This document shows, piece after piece, positions 1-7,510 of a stretch of 64,000 nt of DNA. This DNA comes from JBCBTD01 sp039818825 (GTDB lineage: Bacteria; Pseudomonadota; Alphaproteobacteria; Geminicoccales; Geminicoccaceae). The notes under the pieces were generated by a model. It saw only the letters and a list, made by a program, of their open reading frames with translations, did not search any database and was not told the origin of the DNA. The first letter of the stretch is position 1. Each line of letters opens with the position of its first letter. The position numbers and the translations under genes were made by a program. The stretch is from contig JBCBTD010000018.1 of the NCBI GenBank assembly GCA_039818825.1, forward strand, positions 1 to 64,000, written 5' to 3'.

Positions 1-330
1 GAGAAGTTCGTGCCGGCGGACCAGGGACGGGTCGCGGTGCGGGTGCTCCCGGTTGACGGGGCATGGACGGTGGAGATCGTCGACAATGGACCGGGCGTCC
101 CGGAAGAGCACCGAGACCGAATCTTCGACCGTTTCTTCCAGTCGGGTCAGAGCGCTTCCGGCAACCCGACGGGAACAGGTCTCGGCCTCGCCATCAGCCG
201 GATGATCGTCGAGCATGTGGGCGGGCGCATCTGGTGCGCGGAAGCCGCCGGGGGTGGTGCCTGCTTCGCGTTCAGCCTGCCACGATCGGCTGCGGAGGCG
301 GCTGGCCAACGGCTTGTGGCCGGCGACTGA
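1..330 (+). CDS. Sensor histidine kinase, C-terminal ATPase part (5' end outside window)
   Basis: Only the ATP-binding end of a sensor kinase lies in the window; the reading frame is open from base 1. The HATPase_c boxes are clear: DNGPGVP (G1), the F box around IFDRFF, and GTGLGLAI (G2), followed by the usual terminal strands ending in FSLP. This domain phosphorylates a conserved His in the missing upstream DHp domain. The sensor input, and any membrane part, cannot be judged. No response regulator is visible downstream; the next gene is convergent, so any partner would be upstream. Confidence 0.9.
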   Translation, partial: EKFVPADQGRVAVRVLPVDGAWTVEIVDNGPGVPEEHRDRIFDRFFQSGQSASGNPTGTGLGLAISRMIVEHVGGRIWCAEAAGGGACFAFSLPRSAAEAAGQRLVAGD

Positions 331-338
331 GTGCGCCG

Positions 339-944
339 TCAGACATGATGTTGCACCTCGGTCTCGATCGCCAAGATGCCGCGATAGTCCGTCGGCAGGC
401 TCTCCAGAACCTGATACTCGGCGGTGTTCGCTTCGCCGACGACTCGAACCGCTCTGGTGACGGCGAACCGGTCGCGCCGCTGAGCGGCCGGAACTCTGCT
501 GCTGTGTAGCGCCAGCACCAGCAGCTTGGCGGCGGGCAGCCGGAACGCCCTGAGCCCGGGCAGGAGGCCGAGCGACAGCACCCCCGAAGTGCTTTCGACG
601 CGCAACTGATCGTCAGTGCGCGATACCGACGCATCCGCATCGCTCCACATGCTCGCCTGATGGGTTCGCCACGTGATGCGGTCGGTCCTGGCGATCACGG
701 CAAGGCGATCCAGCAACAAAGCCGGCGTCCAGGGCGCGAGGCTGTAGGCCGTGCCGACGACCTGGAGACGCTCCGGAAGATGACACCAGACCGCGGCACG
801 GCCCGCGGCTTCGTAGCCGCCCCACGAGGCGATTTCGTCGCCCGTGCGGCCGCAGCCGACACACCAGCCGGCGCGTTGGTCCAGCACGCACGTTCCGACA
901 CAGGGCGAAAGCAGCAGCGAGCCAGGGTCCGCGACGCCGTTCAC
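339..944 (-). CDS. DUF1289 domain protein, coupled to the cobW-like gene
   Basis: About 201 residues. The N-terminal part carries the DUF1289 pattern: SPCVGTC followed by a WCVGCGRTGDEIASW stretch, a compact four-Cys motif that probably binds metal. The C-terminal 130 residues are not a family I recognise. I chose the GTG at 942-944 because it overlaps the TGA of the upstream cobW-like gene (GTGA), which suggests translational coupling; a longer in-frame ATG start at 1040 would run deep into cobW. Position behind a B12-riboswitch-controlled GTPase suggests a role in metal or cofactor handling, but this is inference. Confidence 0.75.
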   Translation of the reverse strand: MNGVADPGSLLLSPCVGTCVLDQRAGWCVGCGRTGDEIASWGGYEAAGRAAVWCHLPERLQVVGTAYSLAPWTPALLLDRLAVIARTDRITWRTHQASMWSDADASVSRTDDQLRVESTSGVLSLGLLPGLRAFRLPAAKLLVLALHSSRVPAAQRRDRFAVTRAVRVVGEANTAEYQVLESLPTDYRGILAIETEVQHHV

Positions 945-1975
945 CCGAGCACCGCGCGCTCGATCTGCGCCTGGTCGAAGGCGCCTGCACTCTGGCCGAT
1001 GACGACGAGGCTGCCGCGGCGCTGCTCGTCGACGCGCCACGGCCGGTCGTAGTAGCGCTCGATCCGCGCGCCGACGGCCTGAACCACGTGCCGCATCGGC
1101 TTGCCCGCCACCGCGAGGAACCCCTTCACCCGCAGAATGTCGAAGTCGCGAATGGCCGCGCGCAAGCGGCCCTCCACGGCTGCGGGGTCGACCACCTCCG
1201 GGAGAGGCATGACGAAGCTGCGGAAGTCGTCGTGATCGTGCGGTTCGCCGCCATCGTGATGCGAGTGTCGGCTGTCGAGGTCATCCTCCGCGCTGGCGCC
1301 GAGGCCGAGCGCGGCGCGTGGGTCGATACGCCCGTACCCGGTCCACAGGAGCTGCACGCCGGGGCGGAGATGTTCGCGGACCTTCGTTTCGACCGTCCGG
1401 CGCTGGTCGGCCGTCAGCTCGTCTGCCTTGTTGACGACGACCAGATCGGCACAGGCGAGCTGTTCCTCGAACAGCTCCTCGAGCGGTGTCTCGTGGTCGA
1501 TCGCGGCGTCGCCCTCGCGCAGCACGGCGATGGCGTCAGGCGCGGCGGCGAAGCGACCAGCCGTGATCGCCGGCCCGTCGGCGACGACCAACACCCCGTC
1601 GACGGTCAGCTTGGAGCGAACGTCGGGCCAGGCGAAGGCTTGGACCAGCGGCTTGGGCAATGCCAAGCCCGAGGTCTCGATGACGATGTGGTCCGGTGCG
1701 GGATCGCGCGCCAGCAGCGTCTGCATCGCCGGCAGGAAGTCATCGGCGACGGTGCAACAGATGCACCCGTTGGCCAGCTCGATGACGTCGTCGTCGGTGC
1801 AACCTTCGATCCCGCAGCCCTGAAGGATGTCGCGATCGACACCGAGGTCGCCGAACTCGTTGATCAGCAAGGCCAGTCGCTTGCCGTGCGACACACTGAC
1901 GAGGTGGCGGATGAGGCTGGTCTTGCCGGCACCGAGAAAGCCGGTGACGACGGTTGCGGGCACGCGGGAGGACAT
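941..1975 (-). CDS. cobW: CobW-type G3E GTPase metallochaperone
   Basis: About 344 residues from the ATG at 1975, preceded by GGAG; an upstream in-frame ATG at 2011 has weaker support. G3E features are present: Walker A GFLGAGKTS near the N-terminus, the metal-binding CICC motif in NGCICC, ETSGLALP, and NKAD for guanine recognition. A His-rich loop (HSHHDGGEPHDHDD) precedes the CobW_C domain. COG0523 proteins load Co, Zn or other metals using GTP. The cobalamin riboswitch directly upstream favours a cobalt/B12 role, as for CobW of the aerobic pathway, over a Zur-type zinc role. It is followed by an overlapping DUF1289 gene. Confidence 0.93.
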   Translation of the reverse strand: MSSRVPATVVTGFLGAGKTSLIRHLVSVSHGKRLALLINEFGDLGVDRDILQGCGIEGCTDDDVIELANGCICCTVADDFLPAMQTLLARDPAPDHIVIETSGLALPKPLVQAFAWPDVRSKLTVDGVLVVADGPAITAGRFAAAPDAIAVLREGDAAIDHETPLEELFEEQLACADLVVVNKADELTADQRRTVETKVREHLRPGVQLLWTGYGRIDPRAALGLGASAEDDLDSRHSHHDGGEPHDHDDFRSFVMPLPEVVDPAAVEGRLRAAIRDFDILRVKGFLAVAGKPMRHVVQAVGARIERYYDRPWRVDEQRRGSLVVIGQSAGAFDQAQIERAVLG

Positions 1976-2030
1976 CGCGGATCTCCAGAGCCGGTGCACC
2001 CCGCCCGGCATGGGGTTGAGCCAATGCGAC

Positions 2031-2190
2031 GGCAGGTCTCCTGGCTCGCGGGTCGCCGCCTCGTTGCCGCCTTCCCGGACGTCAGGTCCAGTGGCCGTCG
2101 GCAGCAGGCTCGCCGCTCACAGTTGCGGGGGCAGCGCCGGTCTCGGTCGTCGCGACCGTTCCGGCTTCCCTCTAGGCCCCTTGGGGCACC
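2031..2190 (-). promoter_or_regulatory. Cobalamin (AdoCbl) riboswitch upstream of cobW
   Basis: On the minus strand the conserved blocks occur in order. GGTGCCCC is at the 5' end (ending near 2190), then a GGGGCCTAGAGGGAA block, a CTGCCCCCGCAACTGT block, GCCACTG (near 2089-2095), and finally the B12 box AGCCAGGAGACCTGCC (2031-2046). These match the textbook cobalamin riboswitch core. The aptamer ends about 55 bases before the cobW start, leaving room for an expression platform. Binding of adenosylcobalamin should lower expression of cobW and the coupled DUF1289 gene. Confidence 0.95.
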
Positions 2191-2469
2191 GTCGCCGCGT
2201 GATGAAACGGGATCGCCGCGCTAGGTCAAGCGCCAACTGCCGCGCATCACGCCGATCGTCGACTAGCCGGATGTCATGGTCGACGTGGCAGGCCTCGTGG
2301 AGCTTGGCTCGGAGGCGCTCGATCGTGACCCGCTGGGCGCCGTGTGCACCCCGGACGTACTTCCGAGACGATAGAGGCGCGTATGCGCGGTCCCGAACGT
2401 CGTGGAACCTGTGCGGGTTCAAGGCTTCATCCAATCACCGATGGGGTGACTCTGCCGCTGCGACTGCAA
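2191..2469. other. Intergenic stretch without a recognisable gene
   Basis: Together with the terminator that follows it, this is the 330-base gap between the riboswitch and the SLC13-type transporter. It should hold the promoter for the riboswitch transcript near 2200-2300, but I see no convincing -35/-10 pair. A minus-strand frame through it (to 2434) runs into the riboswitch and resembles nothing I know, so I did not call it. Confidence 0.5.
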
Positions 2470-2495
2470 GGGGCGGGTGCCGAAGCACCCGCCCC
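2470..2495 (-). terminator. Strong hairpin downstream of the SLC13-type transporter
   Basis: A perfect 11-base-pair GC stem (GGGGCGGGTGC paired with GCACCCGCCCC) closes a 4-base loop that reads TTCG on the minus strand, a stabilising tetraloop. It lies about 25 bases past the transporter stop codon. No long T run follows, so it may be an L-shaped or Rho-assisted terminator. Confidence 0.7.
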
Positions 2496-2520
2496 AAGAA
2501 CCAGGGTCCTGTTGCGTCGT

Positions 2521-4044
2521 TCAGAGACCGAAGATCGGTCGCGCCAGGAAGTACATGGCACCGAAGGTGACACCCATGGCGAAGATGTTGAGCCAGAAGC
2601 CGGCCATCACCATGTCGCGCAACTTCATCCGATCGTAGGAGAAGACGATGGCGTTGGGCGGCGTTGCGACGGGCATCATGAAGGCCATGGAAGCGCCGAC
2701 GGCGACGGGGATCGCCAGGATCATCGGATCGAGACCAAGGCCGATGGCAACGGCACCGAGGATCGGCAGGAACGTTGCCGTGGAGGCCGTGTTCGAGGTG
2801 ATCTCCGTCATGTAGATGATCGCGCCGGACACCAGCAGAACCAGCATCCAGGTGCTGACGTCGAAGCCGGCGACCGAGGTGCCGATCCACTCGGCAAGGC
2901 CGGTCGTACGGAACGCAGCCGCCAAGGCGAGGCCACCGCCGAACAGGATGAGCACACCCCAAGGCACGTCACGGGCTGCGGCCCAGTCGAGCACGAACTT
3001 GTTGCTGCGCATCGAGACCGGCCAGGCGAACAGGGCCAGGGCGGCAAACATCGCTATCGATGTGTCGTTGATGGGCAGACCGGTGGCGGAGGCGATGGGT
3101 TTGCGGAGGATCCAAGAAGCGGCTGCTGCCAGGAACACGACGCCGACCACCTTTTCGGCGTAGGACATCGGCCCTAGCGCACCCAACTCGCGGCGGACGA
3201 TCGACCCCGCGTCGCCGATATCCACGGAGCTGGCGGGGAAAATGACCTTGGTGAGGAGCAGCCACGCGGTCGGCAGCATCACCAACACGATCGGGATACC
3301 GAACAGCATCCAGGTGAAGAAACCGATGTCGATGTCGTAGCTGCTGGAAAGGAAGCTCGCCAGGAGTGCGTTCGGTGGGGTGCCGATCAGCGTGCCGACG
3401 CCGCCGATCGAGGCGCTGTAGGCAACGCCCAGCATCAATGCCACGCCGAAGTTCCGGAGCATGCGGTCGTCGTCAGTGGTACGGCTGACGAAGTCGATCA
3501 CCGAAAGCGCAACGGCGAACATCATCACCGTCGTCGCCGTGTTGGAGATCCACATCGACAGGAGCGCCGTCGCGAGCATGAACCCGCCGATGATCCGACC
3601 CGGCGTCGTGCCGATGGCGGCGACGATCCTGAGCGCCACCCGGCGATGGAGGCCCCAGCGCTGCATGGCTGCGGCGAGCAGGAAGCCGCCGAGAAACAGG
3701 AAGATGAGGCTGTGCGCGTAGTTGGCGGCGACGTCACGCATGCCGCCGATGTCGTAGATGGGCATGAACGGTATCGGCAGGAGCGCCGTGGCCGGAATCG
3801 GCACGGCTTCGCCCAGCCACCAGATGACCATCCACGCCGTCAGCGACACGAGGCGCCAAGCCTCGGGTGGCATGCCTTCGGGTGGCGTTACGAAGAGTAG
3901 GGCGATCGCGACGACCGGGCCACCGATCAACGCGCCGATACGCACGGCAGAGAACTGATCGGCTTCGCCGGGTCCCTCGCCCTCGGTCAGCGGTCTGGGC
4001 GGCGGGACGTTCCCGGCCCCCGGGGTAAGCTGGGCTTCCGACAT
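2521..4044 (-). CDS. SLC13/DASS family sodium-coupled anion symporter
   Basis: About 507 residues with many membrane segments after a hydrophilic, Pro-rich N-terminus of about 35 residues. Both diagnostic Ser-Asn-Thr sodium/substrate signatures are present (WISNTATT in the first half, TSNTAST in the second), as is the WWxxEAVPIPATALLPI segment typical of the DASS family. Likely substrates are dicarboxylates, tricarboxylates or sulfate; sequence alone does not decide. It stands alone between a riboswitch-controlled operon and the decarboxylase set, on the same strand as both. Sodium-coupled dicarboxylate uptake would fit the sodium-pumping decarboxylase genes upstream, but that link is inference. 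Confidence 0.9.
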   Translation of the reverse strand: MSEAQLTPGAGNVPPPRPLTEGEGPGEADQFSAVRIGALIGGPVVAIALLFVTPPEGMPPEAWRLVSLTAWMVIWWLGEAVPIPATALLPIPFMPIYDIGGMRDVAANYAHSLIFLFLGGFLLAAAMQRWGLHRRVALRIVAAIGTTPGRIIGGFMLATALLSMWISNTATTVMMFAVALSVIDFVSRTTDDDRMLRNFGVALMLGVAYSASIGGVGTLIGTPPNALLASFLSSSYDIDIGFFTWMLFGIPIVLVMLPTAWLLLTKVIFPASSVDIGDAGSIVRRELGALGPMSYAEKVVGVVFLAAAASWILRKPIASATGLPINDTSIAMFAALALFAWPVSMRSNKFVLDWAAARDVPWGVLILFGGGLALAAAFRTTGLAEWIGTSVAGFDVSTWMLVLLVSGAIIYMTEITSNTASTATFLPILGAVAIGLGLDPMILAIPVAVGASMAFMMPVATPPNAIVFSYDRMKLRDMVMAGFWLNIFAMGVTFGAMYFLARPIFGL

Positions 4045-4311
4045 CGTGGCGCTCCTTGTCTGCCGGGACCCGCGGTGCCTCGTGTTGTTTGGTCGGGTCC
4101 AACCGGCCGTCCCAAGGGCGTAAGCGAGGATAGGGGCCGCGCAAGTACCCCTTTTCGGCAGAGTTCATTAAGGACCGGAGCAAACGGGTCCTGACGCCGC
4201 TACGAACAGGGCGAAAGTTCAGGACGGCTGTTCCGGTATCTCGTTGGCTTCAGATATGACGTGGTTGGGCCGTGAATTGCGTGTCTGCAATCAACTGCCG
4301 GCGGCGGTCGG

Positions 4312-5529
4312 TCATGAGGCGAGGTCGCGCGCCACCTCGGTGATCCGGGCCCCCGCCGCCCGCAGACGGTCCTCGTCGACCGTCAACCCGATCCGTAGGC
4401 ACGATGCTGCGGCCTCACCGAAGGCAGCGCCAGGGACGACGACGACGCGCTGCCGGTCGAGCAGCGCGTCGGCAAAGGCGACGCCGGTCACGCCAGTGCG
4501 GTGGATGTCCGCGAACACGAACATGCCGCCCCTCGGGCGATGGACGATCACCCCTGGCGCGCCGGCCAAGCTCGCCAACAGGGCGTCGCGCCGGCACATG
4601 AAACGTCGCGCCATGTGGTCGGCTTCGTTGCGTGCGTCCGTGAGCGCCACGACCGCAGCATCCTGGACGAACTGGTTGGTGCCGTAGAGGAGTGACGACG
4701 TGAGCGAGCGCAGCGCTTTGGTGACGGGTTCGGGCCCATGGGCCCAGCCGAGCCGCCAGCCGGTCATCGCGTGCGACTTCGAGAGGCTGTTGACGACCAC
4801 CGCGCAAGCTGGACCAGCCGGGGTCGCCAAAGGCGAATGGTGGCGTCCTTCGAACACCAGGGCGGCATAGACTTCGTCGGAGACGACCCAGACCCCGCGT
4901 GCCGCACAGTGCTCGGTCAGCGCCGACAGCGCGTCCGGTCCGAAGACCGCGCCCGACGGATTGTTGGGCGTGTTGACCACGATGGCGCGGGTGCGGGGGC
5001 CGAAGGCAGCGACCACTTGGTCGACGTCGAGGGCGAACCCGTCGGCCGGGTCGAGGCCGACGCTAACCGGCACGGCGCCGACCGCCAGCACACAGCGCTC
5101 GTAGGTGGTGTAGGCGGGCTCCAGGAGGATGACCTCGTCACCTGGTCCGACGAGGCACATGAGCGTGGCGAACAGCGCGCACTGCGCCCCAGGGAAGACC
5201 AGGACGGCATTCGGATCGACGGGGCAGCCGAGGCGCCGGGTAGCGTCGCTGGCGATCGCTTCCCGCAGGGGTCGTTCACCCTCGGCCGGCGCGTAGTGCG
5301 TCCGTCCGGCGCGCAACGATCGCTCGAGTGCTTCGACGATCGGCGGCGGCGTCGCGAAATCCGGATCGCCGACTCCGAGGTCGATGACATCGATACCCTC
5401 GCGCTGGAGCGCTGTGGCACGTGCGGTCACCGCCCAAGCGCCGCCCCTCGTACCCTCCAGCTCCGCCACCATCGGCGCCAACCGCAGGAGCGGTGGCGTC
5501 GACGGTGGCGCCGGTTGGTCAGCCGGCAC
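4312..5529 (-). CDS. PLP-dependent aminotransferase, class I/II (fold type I)
   Basis: About 405 residues. Aspartate-aminotransferase family marks include GVGDPDF, NTPNNPSGAVF, SDEVYAAL and the PLP lysine in SLSKSHAMTGWRLG, followed by a C-terminal RIGL. The GTG at 5529 overlaps the end of the upstream decarboxylase beta gene by a few bases, suggesting coupling; an internal ATG at 5472 is the alternative start. It is the last gene of the decarboxylase operon, which suggests a link between amino acid breakdown (for example a keto acid feeding a CoA ester) and the sodium pump. The amino acid substrate is unknown. Confidence 0.88.
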   Translation of the reverse strand: MPADQPAPPSTPPLLRLAPMVAELEGTRGGAWAVTARATALQREGIDVIDLGVGDPDFATPPPIVEALERSLRAGRTHYAPAEGERPLREAIASDATRRLGCPVDPNAVLVFPGAQCALFATLMCLVGPGDEVILLEPAYTTYERCVLAVGAVPVSVGLDPADGFALDVDQVVAAFGPRTRAIVVNTPNNPSGAVFGPDALSALTEHCAARGVWVVSDEVYAALVFEGRHHSPLATPAGPACAVVVNSLSKSHAMTGWRLGWAHGPEPVTKALRSLTSSLLYGTNQFVQDAAVVALTDARNEADHMARRFMCRRDALLASLAGAPGVIVHRPRGGMFVFADIHRTGVTGVAFADALLDRQRVVVVPGAAFGEAAASCLRIGLTVDEDRLRAAGARITEVARDLAS

Positions 5530-6652
5530 CGAACACCGCGATGAAGTACCCGGCGACGACCGCGGTCCCGATGACGCCGGCAACGTTCGGCCCCATCGCA
5601 TGCATCAAGAGGAAGTTCGACGGGTCGGCGCGTTGACCTTCGACCTGACTGACCCGCGCGGCCATCGGCACCGCCGAAACCCCGGCAGAGCCGATCAACG
5701 GATTGATCTTCTCGGTGAGGAACAGGTTCATGACCTTCGCCATGATCACGCCCGTCCCAGTGGAGATACCGAAGGCGACGACGCCGAGCGCGAGGATGCT
5801 CAGGGTTTCGATCTGGAGAAACCGCTCGCCGGTCATCGTGATACCGACCGACGTGCCGAGGAAGATCGTCACCACGTTGATCAACTCGTTCTGCGAGGCT
5901 TTCGACAACCGCTCGGCGACGCCGCATTCGCGGATGAAGTTGCCGAGCATCAACATGCCGATCAGGGCCGAGGCTGCCGGTACGAGCAGGATCACCAGCA
6001 CGGTCACGGTCAGCGCGAAAGCGAGCTTCTCGAGCCTGGAGACTTGGCGGAGCGAGCGCATCTTGATCTTGCGCTCGTTTTCGGTCGTCAGCGCGCGCAT
6101 GATCGGCGGCTGCAGGAGCGGGACCAGCGCCATGTAGGAGTAGGCCGCGACGGCGATCGGTGCGAGCAGCTCGGGTGCGAGCTTGTTCGAGAGGAAGATC
6201 GAGGTCGGGCCATCAGCGCCGCCGATGATGCCGATGGCGCCGGCTTGCTCGGGGCTGAAACCGATCACGATCGCGCCGAGGAAGGTCGCGAACACCCCGA
6301 ACTGCGCCGCGGCGCCGAGCAGGAACGTGCGCGGATTGGCGATGACCGGACCAAAGTCCGTCAGCGCGCCCACCCCGAGAAAGATCAGCGGTGGGAACAG
6401 CTCCAGGTGGATCCCCTGGCTGATGTAGTAGTAGAGGCCGCCGGCAGCTTCGCCGATCGGCTCGTTGATCACCCCTTCGGTCGGCAGGTTGGCCAACAGC
6501 GCGCCGAAGGCGATCGGCACGAGGAGCAGAGGCTCGAAGTTCTTGGCGACGGCGAGATAGAAGAGGCCGACGATGACGAACCACATCACCACCATTTCGA
6601 CGGTGACGTGGCCGAAGCCGGTCAGTGAGGCGAGAGCAAAGAGCTCGTCCAT
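5519..6652 (-). CDS. Sodium-translocating decarboxylase beta subunit (OadB/GcdB/MmdB)
   Basis: About 377 residues, very hydrophobic. It shows the OadB hallmark GGADGPTSIFLSNKLAPELL and the C-terminal VQ-like SAGVSAVPMAARVSQ and LMHAMGPNVAGVIG segments. This membrane subunit decarboxylates carboxybiotin and couples it to sodium export. It follows the biotin carrier gene by about 20 bases and overlaps the aminotransferase start. The whole set (carboxyltransferase, gamma, carrier, beta) is that of a complete primary sodium pump. Confidence 0.95.
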   Translation of the reverse strand: MDELFALASLTGFGHVTVEMVVMWFVIVGLFYLAVAKNFEPLLLVPIAFGALLANLPTEGVINEPIGEAAGGLYYYISQGIHLELFPPLIFLGVGALTDFGPVIANPRTFLLGAAAQFGVFATFLGAIVIGFSPEQAGAIGIIGGADGPTSIFLSNKLAPELLAPIAVAAYSYMALVPLLQPPIMRALTTENERKIKMRSLRQVSRLEKLAFALTVTVLVILLVPAASALIGMLMLGNFIRECGVAERLSKASQNELINVVTIFLGTSVGITMTGERFLQIETLSILALGVVAFGISTGTGVIMAKVMNLFLTEKINPLIGSAGVSAVPMAARVSQVEGQRADPSNFLLMHAMGPNVAGVIGTAVVAGYFIAVFGAG

Positions 6653-6673
6653 TCTCGTACTTTCAAAAGGCGG

Positions 6674-7084
6674 TCACGTCAGCGCGACGAGTAGCTGGCC
6701 TTCCTCGACGCCCATGCCGGCATTGACCGGGACCGAGGTGACCGTGCCGGCGCGCGGTGCGGTGATGGCCGTATTCATCTTCATGGCCTCCAGGGTGACC
6801 ACGGTCTGGCCCTCGGTCACGCTGTCGCCGGCCTTGACGTGAACCTCGACGACCGTGCCGGCGAGCGGACTGGTGATGTCGCCGGCCCCGGCGGCTGCCG
6901 CTGGCGCAGGAGCGGGGCTGGCTGGTGCCGGAGCGGCGGCAGGAGCAGCCGGTGCTGCAGCCGCGGCAACAGGCGGAGCCGCGAGTGCCGGCGCCACTGG
7001 TGCGGCAGACTGGCCGCCACCCACTTCGTCGACCTGAACGTCGTAGGTGGTGCCGTCGACGGTGATCTTGAAACTGCGGGTCAT
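6674..7084 (-). CDS. Biotin carboxyl carrier subunit of the decarboxylase
   Basis: About 136 residues. The N-terminal 25 residues are a short ordered segment, then comes a flexible Ala/Pro linker of about 40 residues, then a biotinyl domain. The biotin attachment motif EAMKMN places the modified lysine at about residue 102. The ATG at 7084 overlaps the stop of the gamma-subunit gene (ATGA). The carrier shuttles the carboxyl group from the cytosolic carboxyltransferase to the membrane beta subunit. It resembles MmdC/GcdC in size and linker composition. Confidence 0.95.
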   Translation of the reverse strand: MTRSFKITVDGTTYDVQVDEVGGGQSAAPVAPALAAPPVAAAAAPAAPAAAPAPASPAPAPAAAAGAGDITSPLAGTVVEVHVKAGDSVTEGQTVVTLEAMKMNTAITAPRAGTVTSVPVNAGMGVEEGQLLVALT

Positions 7085-7488
7085 GACGAGCGAGAGCCTC
7101 CGGTAGGCGAGATGAGGGACGTCTTTTGGCTGACGGCGGGTATCGGCGCCCAGCCGCCGCGGACACGACGATTGGCCATCAGCTGATGGCGGCCCGCCTG
7201 GCCCCAGTCGGTGGTGCCGTGGGCCGGCGCCAGGACACGGACGACACGGGCTCGCCCGCCGGTGACGGCGGCGACGGCGGCCGTGATCGCTGCGACGTGG
7301 GCCGCGGGCACGCCTTTGGCTACCGGCGACGGAGACGGTGCAGGAGGTGGGCTGGCTACCTTGGGCGCGGCCGGCTTGCTGCGAGGCCCCAGGATGAGCC
7401 CGAGCAACGCGCAGGTGATCCACAGTGCCGAGAGCACGAGCATCACCAGCCCGAAGCCGCTGAGGCTGAAAACGACGTATTCGGTCAT
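7081..7488 (-). CDS. Decarboxylase gamma subunit, OadG-like
   Basis: About 135 residues. There is one N-terminal membrane helix (residues about 8-33), then a Pro/Ala/Lys-rich stretch and a soluble tail. OadG-type subunits hold the soluble carboxyltransferase on the membrane beta subunit. Sequence conservation in this family is low; the call rests on size, single-helix topology and its place between carboxyltransferase and carrier genes. Its stop overlaps the carrier start. Confidence 0.85.
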   Translation of the reverse strand: MTEYVVFSLSGFGLVMLVLSALWITCALLGLILGPRSKPAAPKVASPPPAPSPSPVAKGVPAAHVAAITAAVAAVTGGRARVVRVLAPAHGTTDWGQAGRHQLMANRRVRGGWAPIPAVSQKTSLISPTGGSRSS

Positions 7489-7510
7489 GATGGTCTTTCG
7501 GGCAGGCCGC

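Noticed and set aside
2117..2434. Possible minus-strand gene between cobW and the SLC13 transporter
   Set aside because: Its 3' part lies inside the cobalamin riboswitch and the product matches no family.
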